A DNA stretch of 64,000 nt from Spinellus fusiger (lineage: Eukaryota > Mucoromycota > Mucoromycetes > Mucorales > Phycomycetaceae), in NCBI GenBank assembly GCA_025094145.1, contig JALLLS010000044.1:62001-126000 (forward strand), given 5' to 3'. Position numbers and translations under genes: made by a program. Shown in pieces: positions 27,301-38,040 of this stretch. The notes under the pieces are model-generated. The model made no database searches. It saw only the letters and a list, made by a program, of their open reading frames with translations, and was not told the origin of the DNA. Position 1 is the first letter of the stretch. Each line of letters opens with the position of its first letter.

Positions 27301-29509
27301 GGCATTGAACAACGTTGAAGTTCTATTACTTTGGTGTTACCCTTTCTGTCGAATTTTTTAAAACTATAGATCTTACTTATACTAATAATGCTAACAACTC
27401 TAGTAATACCAATAACCCTAATGTTTTCTTCAGGATGAGATGTTCAAGATAAAAATAAAAATAGAATAAAATGGTGTTTTATATAATGAGTATGGAGTGG
27501 AATCTTGAGGCATTACTAAATGAACACCACCAACACCCTATACCTATCGTCATTAACACGCTTTCTGTACTGAAAAAGCTATTTACAGCTTCTTCATGAA
27601 TAGTATTCAAGATTGAGAAATAGCCGGCTCTGTATCATTTAGCGATTGAACAAGGTATTCTGAAAGTACCCGTACTACCTTGTGTACTTATTCTTCACAT
27701 GAATGGTAATAATAAAAAGATAGCCTCTATTCTAAATAGATTATATTTGTAGTGTACTAAAATTTGACATGACAAAATAGAAGCAGTTTCTGAATCCTAA
27801 TTTTACACATGTAAAATGCCAAGATCGATCTTCTCAGACTCTTCAAACACTCTCTATTCGAAGTTTAGTAAACCTCTTCATTACACAAAAAATCATAACT
27901 TTAAGAAGTATAGCTTTAGAAGTATAGCTTTTTTAGTCTACTGTTCTACACTCTAGGGGATCTTTGATGGCCCTGTAAGAATATACAAGAAAAAAGAAAG
28001 AAAGATTAAAAAGAATTCAATAAGAGGATGAAAAGGGTAAATCTTTATAAAGTCATAGCAAAACAAAGCTTTAAGAAGAAATAAAGTAGAGTAAATGCAT
28101 AAATATGTAATTAAGGAATCAATGAAGATCATTAAGACACCTTCAAAGACATTATTGTACTAAAGAATCTTAAAGAAATAGATTGAATCCAATATCAATT
28201 AGCTATTTCAGTTATTAATATGCATGTTAATGAAACGTAGTGGAATGGATTTCTCTACTCCATGATATATTTGGTATCTCTGCTCAGCATCTACACTTTA
28301 ATAATTTCAAAGATTTGCTTGTCAAATACAAGTTCTACTTAAATTCTTTTGATAGATGTAACTTGATAGATGGATTAGAGAAGAGTTAATAATCTAGACC
28401 AGACATTTCGTCAGTTTACAAAAAGAATAGGTGTAATAACTAATTCAGATAGCAATTAATAAACTGTACATTTTCTGGGGGAGTGCAAGTACAAAGAAGC
28501 AAACTAGATGCTTTAGTCAATGGCTATTAAATGAGTGTATTAAAGTGTGAATCACTCTAGATACAGAACTAATCTATTTGAAAAGAAATATACTACTAAA
28601 TCTAAAACATCCTTCAGTTGTATTAACATTGTCTTTAGTAGTGCTTTATGAATTCATCCACACATTAATGTAATTTAGAGAGCTATTAAAATAGGACATA
28701 GTCTTACTCTTTTATCATTGATACTTTAATTGATGAGATGCACACAGTCTTGTGTAAAACAATGTGTAGGCATTACTTTTTGGAAAGATATCATCTTGAT
28801 AACCTGTAATTATTTATAAATATGAAAACATGCCAATAGTTACTGGTTAAAATAACTAATAAAAGAAGAACTATGCATCTTATAAAAGAATAATGAACAA
28901 TATCTGAGAAGCCAAAGTATTCATAATATCAAAAAGAAGAAAATATTGTTTTGGAAATAAAAGATAAAAGAAGTACAATAATCTTTGGCTTTCTTTTGTC
29001 AAACCCAATTTGCTCGTGTTCTGGATACATACCTAAAGATTTTTAGGATATAAAAGTAAATATACGGACAATAAAGTCACACTATTTCTCTACACACCAG
29101 GAGATATTTCTGGCCTTTAAGCGGTGGTATCTCCTTCCTTTTACGTAAAATAAAAACGCATCTTTTATAGAACAATGATTAGAATCAAAGGTTTACAAGT
29201 ATCTGTAATAAAGGGTACTGTGGTTATTAACGAGACCACTAGAGAGATAGATGTATAGATATCTGGTCTCTATTAGGGACAAAGAAATAGAGTATTGGAT
29301 ACAAAGGCTGGTCTAGGGAAATCAAAGAGGGTACATGAACAGGAACACAACACACGATTTGAATACAACGGGTAACTAGGCAACTGTTTTTTAAGCAATT
29401 CTTTTCTTTTCTAAAATTTTATTGTAGTCTGCATTACTTTGTTAGTTCTGATTAAGTAAATGAGTTGTGAAATTTCGTTTTGATCTCTGCTGCTTGGATA
29501 TAAATACCT
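24331..29509. other. Gene-poor AT-rich region
   Basis: No supported gene. The most notable part is 25058-25640, where both strands have open frames of 70-110 codons and base composition is less AT-rich than around it; none of the frames is recognised. A (TTA)n repeat is at about 24992-25019. The remainder is AT-rich with no frames of note and may contain decayed mobile DNA beyond recognition. Confidence 0.45.
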
Positions 29510-29933
29510 GCCAAGCTGCCTGTAATTGCTTATGGCACAGGAATAAAGGTAAAAGATGCTACCAAATTTAAAGGTCGTCGTGTTGGTTTGACAAGAATTT
29601 TATATCAATCATTGAAAAATAGACAAAAAGATGGTGATCTTCTTGTGGTTGATGTTGATAAATTTTGAACATCGAGAGTAAACATGATTGACCTCTCACC
29701 CAATATAAAAAGCTCTTCTAACAGTTACTCTTATTTTTGTTCTCAAGATCTGCCACACTTATAACACAAATATCCTCACCGAGGTATTAGTGAATTTCAA
29801 CAGTATCCGCGCTTGCCAAAGTTGCGGAATTGTTTGGAACAGAGATGTGAATGCATCAACGAATATCTATACAACTGTAGAAGAGGCTTTAAATGGTCAC
29901 CACAGACCAGCTCCATTCTGTAGAAAAGAATAA
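29510..29933 (+). pseudogene. Fanzor/TnpB-like transposase, C-terminal remnant
   Basis: Reading from 29513, the frame gives LPVIAYGTGIK, FKGRRVGLTRILYQSL and VVDVDKF, a TGA at 29666, then TSR. The position corresponds to the DEFKTS-type motif seen intact in the 45-kb copy. After a frameshift another frame gives RACQSCGIVWNRDVNASTNI, ending RPAPFCRKE and TAA at 29931. CxxC before WNRDVNASTNI is the second half of the zinc ribbon plus the last RuvC-like aspartate motif of TnpB/OrfB and Fanzor proteins. At least one stop and one frameshift make it inactive, and the N-terminal two thirds are missing here. Confidence 0.75.
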
Positions 29934-30234
29934 ATATTTGTATTCATATTATACCATATCACCACATCGAACGTGGTTTCCCCTGGGATTCAGATATTTA
30001 CAGGTAAATCTACATAATCTTTATTTATTTAAAAACTAACATGAATACATAATTTATTTTTGCTCCTTTTCAAATCGATTTGTCATTTTTAAACAATTGT
30101 ATTTCGACTATTTCCTTTTATATCCTAAAGATCTCCTTGTGTGTAATCGGCTAATGTGTTTAAAAAAGGTATTTTCAAGAAGTATTGGTGCATTTTTAGG
30201 AAAAATAGTGTAGAAATGTATTATGGTTCAAAAA

Positions 30235-30666
30235 GACTTACTTGTATCTTGATGTAGTGCAACGATAACTACACCAGATTCTTTTTTTATCTTAGTGGAT
30301 TGGCTATTAATGGCTAGATATTTGTTTGGTTGATTGTTGCTGATTAATAAAGATCAAAGGCTTCATTCTATGAAATGGGATTAAGCTATTGGTATTATGG
30401 TTTTCCATAGCAAGAGTATCTTCATTTGAATAATATTTATGCAACAATGGGGTAACTCTGTCTCTCCCCTCGAGGTATCTTGCAAATCTTTTACAATTGA
30501 CTATTGAAGATATATGTCCTGATAGAGATAATCCGGTTTCCATCCAATACCAGTGATTGATTTTTTCACTGTTATAATCTTTAGAGCACGTTCCATGAAG
30601 AAAAGATAAAAGATGAGTTGGCATTTTCTTTTTATTCCATTTCTGCTTTATAATTGGTTTCCACAT
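30235..30666 (-). pseudogene. Fanzor-like transposase, central remnant (opposite strand)
   Basis: A 119-codon minus-strand frame reads KPIIKQKWNKKKMPTHLLSF, then YWMETGLSLSGHISSI and PLIFINQQQS. After a frameshift it continues as KKESGVVIVALHQDT. This order resembles the region before and at the FINRQ...FG...VIVxGxWS segment of fungal Fanzor-like proteins; compare SYINRLIS and IIVYCNWSVGHASFHEPIRG in the 45-kb copy. No start context, zinc ribbon or C-terminal motif is attached. It may belong to the same family as the C-terminal remnant about 400 bp away, but it lies on the other strand. Confidence 0.5.
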
Positions 30667-33600
30667 GTCATTGATTCAATCTGTGATCTGAAAACCAAGA
30701 AGTTGTGCTAAATCATAAAGCTTGCATTTCTATCAATGGAAACTGTGAATCCCACGGGTATCTACGGGTTTTATATGCACAAATATATCTTTAATTTTAT
30801 AGATGTAAATAATGGAGTAATGTTAAAGAAGAAAATGTTTTAGATAATTTGAGTTTGCCAAATTATACATAGACTCAATACTGTATAAAACATTAAAGAA
30901 CATAGGCTGCCTGCAACTTCATGGATTCAAGAGTGTATTTTAATTAGGTTGATGGTAAAGAAAGACATAGTAAACAGGATTTCAATTGATATTAGAAAGT
31001 GGGTGAATTGTTTGACTTGTGAATTTTGACTTAATTAATTATAGGAAAGTGGAGGCTAAAATATATACCTCACTTCAATGAAAATATTTCTTATTCTTTG
31101 GTCTTGTTATTATTTTGTTATTTCTTGCACTGAACATACAACTTAACATTCAAGTATTAAGTGCAAGGTAAGCATACGATCTCTCTTGATTAAATTATTA
31201 CTAGTAGACCCTTCTGTTATTAGATAAGTTAAGATTGTTTTTTAGTCAGTCTCAGGTGGTCTTTTTTCTTCTATACTGTCTAGGGTGTATTATCAAGCAT
31301 AGTTATCTATCTCCCAAGAACAAAGTATTGGGCTTTTAGGGTGTGGATTCTATTGCTATGAGGGAATGTACCTAGAACATCAGTAGTTATATTATTATAA
31401 TAAACAATTTTATCCATTAACAATTCTATTCATCAACACTATTGTCGTAAAGACTTTTCCCATAATTGGAAGAATCACTCTTTTGGGAATTAGGATTGAT
31501 TTATTACCAAAATAAGAAGGAGACTCTATCGAATATCAAAGGATGTCGATAGTTCATAGCATTTCGATAGTTAACCCCTGAATCTATACTATTAGAAAAG
31601 TATAAAAGACATAGCAATTCTATTCAATAAACAACAGAGTTTAACTACACTTTCTACTGTTCCTTATACCTTTGGCCTAAAAACCCAAAGACGACACTAT
31701 ATTCTATTGATAATACAATTTGATAGTGAGGTATACTAGAAAAGGAAATAATAATTTGGACACTTGCAAACCTTTGATTTTAAACACAGTTCCATAAAAG
31801 GGCAGAAATTAGTACTCACTTAAAGGAAAGGTTGTGTCCCTTATTAAAAACCAGAAAAGTCTTTGGGTGTGTAAAGAGATGGTGTGACTTTATTGTCCGT
31901 GTATTTACTTTTATATCCTAAAAATCTTTAGGTGTGTACTGTAATACTATTTATTCTTTAAAACTTAACTTTTTTTCTTAACTTTTCCACACTTCTTTAC
32001 TTGAGTTTACAGACGATACAGTAATGGTACGGAGATATGCACATTAAGAATAGGCGACTGATTTTAAAGAATAAAGTAGACTCATATGAAAACTCTAGAG
32101 TTTTAATGAGGTTTTGCAAGTTATTATGACACTTTGAATTCATGAAAAAAATAATATATTCGTACATAAACTTTATTAGACCGATAAACACTTAATAGTT
32201 GCTTCACAGGTATATGCTATAATGAAGTGTATACGTATTTTATATCTTCTTGAATTTTATCTATTGAAAGAACTAGCCCATACACATACATTACTATTCT
32301 TCAAAATGGAATTGCGATTGTAAGTCATGTACCAGCACTTTTTTAGTAGAGAGAATCCACTATAATCCAAGGATGGTGATGGGCAACACCAGGTATTACT
32401 GAACTTTCTTTGTGGTACTATAATGAGACAAATTAAAATTCATTGGTGTCTTCCCAAATACAAAAAGTAGATGGCAAACAATCAGTTTTTAGTTTTAAAA
32501 TTCAACAATAATAAGACAGAAATGTAAATTTATGACTGATAGACTACACCAGTGACATATATTCCATAGAGTATCCTTTTATTAATGAATATCTAGCATT
32601 CAATTTCTATATTATGTGGTCTATATAAAAGTACTGACTAAGCAAAATAAAATAGAGGTCACTGTGAAAGATCAGAACATTCTTAAACATTATAGAACAG
32701 GTGGCGGTATTAGCAGACTCACCACTACATCTCTTTCTACTACTGCTAAAAATGTAGTATTCAAGACATATAACTTAGGTCTTGATACGATCTGCCTTTT
32801 CATAAAAGTAGGTATATTCTATTATTTAATAACAACCACAAAGTTCTCAAGTGGTTGTACACAACAAAATACTGCGACGTGTAACCAAATACACTCATTT
32901 CATTCGGATCGTCCTCCTTTACTTTCCGTGGACACATCTTCTTCTCTTGATTTAAGTGTTCAATGACATATACAAAAAAAAAGGAGCATTACATTCATTT
33001 CAAAATAAAAATAAATGACATAAATAGCTACTTTCTCTATGTAAATAACTTTACTAGAAGAAGAGAGAAAAAGAAATAGAAGCGAGAAAATACGGAGGTT
33101 CAAAACTGGGTCGTCTAGACAATTTTATAGCTGGTCTCTTGTCTCCAAGTCAGGCTTAAGAAGAGACACAGGTGCCTCTCCATTAAGGATAAGATAGGTT
33201 TTTATAGTGTCGAATATTTACCTCTCATTACAGTAGAATACACCATTTCATGAGATCTTATAGTCTATATAATTTCAGTGAATTGTGTTGTACTTTCATA
33301 GATCTACTGACTGGCCCATGGTCCGTTAGTGATTTTTATTTTTATTTTATAATCACTAAATACATTAAAAGGATATTTGTGTTTATTTATGACTATACTC
33401 AATGTTATTTCTATTATTAAAAATACAAGTGAGGAAAATAACCTTATTAATATAGATTAAGAGTTATTCATTGATTTTCACTCTGCTAACTTTGTACTCT
33501 ACACTATACTCAAATGAATTATTAAGTGTAAAATTTATTTGAAAAACATCAACTTATTGTTCTTCACTCGTGAAAGAATATTGTAATCTATATTATTATT

Positions 33601-34342
33601 AATAAGTGCAAGTGTAGGCTCACATAAGGGTGCATAAGAATATTACTTTATTGATAAGCATTGAACAGGTGAGTCTATTAAAGAACAATGAGAACAGACA
33701 TCGATAACTTATATTTTATGATTTGTATAAAAAAAGAAGAGTCATGTAAACTTTATCTTTAGTTTCGTACACTCTCTGAATGCTCTTCTGGCAGACAGAT
33801 AATCTAGAATCGATACAGTGCTGTATATGACCAGTCTCGGCTACTTAGTATTCTACCTATGGTTGCACTTATGATAAGAAATTAAAAAGAAAAGGTGCCC
33901 CATCATCTGATCAGCACAAAAGTGTACCACATCCTATTCTTTTAAAATCCAATAAAACTTGTAAAGCCACTATAGCTCTTAATCTAATAATCTTTTACTA
34001 TTTAGCCTATGTTTTCTGTCTTAAAATAGCATAATAGAAGCAATACATCAATATAACATTTAAACTGAAGATGAATAGACTGAAGTTTGGGTTAAGAATT
34101 CTGAAAGAAAGTCAACTCTATTCTGTGGTGCTAGATGACGAGTCAAGAAATGCATGCCATCTTATGAGAAGGTAACACATCCCACTGTATTTGCTTCTAT
34201 ATCCCGATTTGATACTGATTCTCATCTCATCTCTTCTCTTCTCTTTTTTTATTTTATTTTTCGCTCTATTGTAATTAATTAATTGTCATTTGTTTAACAT
34301 ATACATTCATAGAAAAATACACTATAAAACAGCCCACATATC
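30667..34342. other. Gene-poor AT-rich region upstream of the Zn2Cys6 gene
   Basis: No supported gene. A 116-codon + frame at 32616-32966 is unrecognised. The segment around 31600-31690 has a TATA-like tataaaag followed by aataaa, reminiscent of an LTR, but no matching partner or coding part was found. The last few hundred bases are presumably the promoter of the transcription factor. Confidence 0.45.
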
Positions 34343-37300
34343 ATGAAAACCTACAGATGGCATTCCTGCTCTACGAATGATTTTCCATTTCGTTCCCGCA
34401 AAGTGCGAAAGGCCTGCATTCAATGTAGAATAAAAAAGATTCGGTGCAATGGCAGTAAGTATATAGTGCCCTTGCTATAAGGAAAGATTTTCCATAAACT
34501 AAACTATTTCCTTTAACATACAGCAATGCCATGCAAACGATGCCATGATAACAATGTTCAGTGCAATTACGACCAAAATATCAAACGAGTTAAACAATCA
34601 CTGGCTCTTAAAAATCCAATGGAATTGTTAACCTCTATAATTCCTTTGGAACAAAGCAAGATTACTCCCAGCCTACCCATACGCTATACACTGAAAATAT
34701 CAGAATTCTCCAACAGACTGTATGATACGATCAACACTCAACTACAGAAAAATGGATCCAATACTCAGTCTTTTAGCCATCTTCCACCTCTTCTCTGTGA
34801 CTACTTTCATTTAACATCCCAGCCCACTATAATATGGAAGGCACTCATGCAGTTATTTCAACTACTTTTAGAGAGACATAAACAACAAATTACAATGAAG
34901 GCTCTTATCACTGAGGCACTTGGACTGTTTTCAGCTTACAATGTTTTGTACAGCTCATTTATTGATATGCAATGCCTCCAAGAATATATTGAAAATTCTT
35001 CCCACTTCGATATACCCAACGCTACAGAATCAAATGATACTATCGAGTGGCTATTTATTAATATAATTACAGCTCTTACGTTCCAGGCTGCTTACCAATC
35101 TCTTACAGTCTTTTATCCTGGTACTGCATCTGATTTACAGCATTATTCCCAACAATTCTATTTTCAGGCACATTCTCATTTTCTTCAATTAACCTTTCCT
35201 AAAACGCCCAATCTTGTGAATGATAAAGTTTCATCGAGAAATCTTGTTCGTGCTGCCATTTTACTTTCCCACTATCAATGCACAGCCATATGCAAAGATC
35301 AAGCCTTAATGACTCTTCGATTAGGACTTGTCTTTGCCCAGCGATGTTATTTATTAGATCAGAGTAAAATCGACAAGAGCCTTTCTACCATTGAAAAAGA
35401 AAGACTTGCAGTACTTTCAATAGTCCTCAATGGGTGGCACACTTGGTTTAAGTTTTATCTCCACCAAGGCGAAGATGAGCAGGATGGAAAAGACATTGCT
35501 AACTTGGATACTTATTCTACACCAACCACGGATGAAGAGGAGTCAAGCGTCGACAAAAAATACCAAAAATGGACTCTGCATGTAGTTGTTATTTACACAC
35601 ACTTTATGAATGATCTTTTAAGTAGAAGAAAAAAAGGCATTTGTTTACAAGAAATTAAGGTAACTTAATCATAAACACAGTCAAAAGATAGACTTACGGT
35701 TTATTATACGAATAGTCTCAGTTAGATAAGCTTGAGCAACTAGTTACACTGCCACTAAATAATATCTCTGATGTCAGGAACGCATCTATCGAGGATAAAT
35801 CACTCTATACTTCTATTTCTACGCTGTTTTTCTATCATCAGTTGCTCAAGCTGCAAATCATCTCATCACTCTATCATCCTCAGCTTGAAATTTTACTGTT
35901 AGACTGCTGGACAGCAACTTACAATGTAGATTCACCACAAACTACTGATATAACTTACTTATTTGACTATAGTAATGTATCAACTATCTGTACAGAGGTA
36001 GTGTCTAAATTGATCAATATGTTCAACAATCCATATTCACAGTGCACGCCCACCAACAGTGATAAAAATGTATCAAATGTAGACACTCACAACCCTATAT
36101 TAATTCATGCCCTTTGCTGGACTGTCTATGTCATTGATAACGCCACACAGATTTATTGCATAAACTTTCCAAATAATTCACCAATTGATAAAAAGATATA
36201 TAAAATCAGCAATCAATGTAAAGATTCAATTGTAGCATCTGTTTATAAGATGAAAAGTTTCCTTGGATCTATTCAGCTCAATACACCAAGAACTGATTTA
36301 TGGGAACTCCTTTACAAAATATTGGTCGTCACCACAAGTAGTCTATTTATCCCCAACACAACAGAATCCGAAAAAAAGCAGGAATAACAATTCATAATGA
36401 AGAAATAAAACAGAATAATACACTACAATCTATTGCGAAGACAAAAGACAAAACAATTACTACTTCATCTATCAGTACTATGCTTACCGAAAAGGAACTC
36501 TTTATTTCTATGGATGCTATGCCTAATCATGTTGAAAAATATTTTGAATGGATGAATCATTCCATCTCTAAAGAATCAAAAGTAAATCCCAAACAAGATA
36601 AGATACCTTGCATTGAGATATTAAATGCAACAAAGAATATACCAGAGACACCAAAACTACAAACACTCGCTCGTCCATCACTGGAAAGGCAGAATTACCC
36701 AGTTATCTCTTCAGATTATATCCCTAATCGTCCTACTTCACTCTCTTCTTATTCTTTGCAGGAGAAAGCGTCTTCATATGAAGATAAAATATACATGTAC
36801 TTGGATAGTTGTCAAAATATGAGTACAGAAAATATGAATGAACTGTCAATGGCCTTGGAGATGTATTCAGTATTAAATGCTGATCAATTCTCAGAGACTA
36901 TATCTTTAAACAGCACACTAAACACTGGTCTTTTAAAAGACTGGTCATTGCAAGAAAACCAAATTGAACCTCCACCATGTCCACCTTCTACACCTGTTCA
37001 CCCAGAAATATATCCAGTGACAGAGCTAAGGCGAGGCTCGAATTTAGCTATTCCCTCGGTCTCAGATCAGTGGTCTGAGGCTACAAATACAGTTAAAGAT
37101 TCAAACATATATCTTAATAATAGCACTACAACAGAAATGGGGTTTCCAGGTAATGAACAGCCACTAGTATCGAGACACACTCCAAATACCACAGCGCACA
37201 AAGCCAACTCAGCATTTATGCATCTATCAAACACACATCCCCATCTTTCATACTATAGCCTAGCATCAGCAAAGAATTCTACCAAGACGAATTCATTACT

Positions 37301-37679
37301 CCCAGAAAGTGTCTATCCATCACAACATCCCTCATGCACATTTGATAAAGAATTAGGGATAGCTATAGAGGATAACAAACAGAAAAGGCATTCTAGTGAT
37401 ATCTATACGATCAACATTCCACCTTATGTCTCACCTTCACTTTCTTCTTCTTTATCCACATCCCCCTTGTCGTATGATCATCCTAGTACACCCTATCTGT
37501 TTCAAGGGTTATCGTGTGATCAAGAGTGCCCACCAACCTCTATATTCAATGCCACTACTAATGTAGCAAATACAAGTGCAAATACAAGGAGTCATATACA
37601 TCTACTATTTGAACCACAAAAAGATACAACCTGGACCAGCACATCTCAAAACTCTATATTTTATTCTTGGCACACTTAG
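34343..37679 (+). CDS. Zn2Cys6 fungal transcription factor with an internal frame break
   Basis: Exons 34343-34454, 34524-35659 and 35716 onward. The N terminus holds a zinc binuclear cluster: C25-x2-C28-x6-C35-x5-C41-x2-C44-x6-C51, in RKACIQCRIKKIRC and PCKRCHDNNVQC. An intron splits the cluster, as often in this class. The middle (residues about 60-600) is helical and resembles the fungal-specific regulatory domain; the C-terminal 430 residues are Ser/Thr/Pro-rich. The frame meets a TAA at 36385-36387 just after an A7 run. The -1 frame is open from GCA at 36378 to a TAG at 37677-37679, and joined it would total about 1070 residues. The break is an indel, a slippage site or an assembly error. 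A short product ending at 36387 would be about 640 residues. Targets are unknown. Confidence 0.8.
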
Positions 37680-37705
37680 AGAACATTATCGATAAAAGCG
37701 TACTT

Positions 37706-37708
<3 letters not shown>

Positions 37709-37741
<33 letters not shown>

Positions 37742-37743
37742 TG
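37709..37743. repeat. (CT)n(GT)n microsatellite
   Basis: About nine CT units followed by about nine GT units, just after the transcription-factor stop. Confidence 0.9.
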
Positions 37744-38040
37744 CAATGATAGTGATACTTATTTGATTTATCATAATTAAATAAGCATGTATCTTTTTAT
37801 ATCATCACTATTTTCTGAATTTTTTCATACTATTATCTTTTATTATCTTTTATTATCTTACTGATGTACCTTGAAGGTTATTATATATCTATTTTTATAC
37901 TTTATCTTTGTCCACTATTAAAGTCTTTTCTCTCAGTGAAGTTTTTTAATGCCTTTCTCTTATGTCTCTTTTTCTTTATATATTTTTACTTTCTTTATCT
38001 CTAAGTCTTTTATTTGTATATTTTATTTTAAGATGAATAT

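Noticed and set aside
36625..36822. 65-codon + frame inside the transcription-factor gene
   Set aside because: It overlaps the long -1 frame that continues the gene and has no features of its own.
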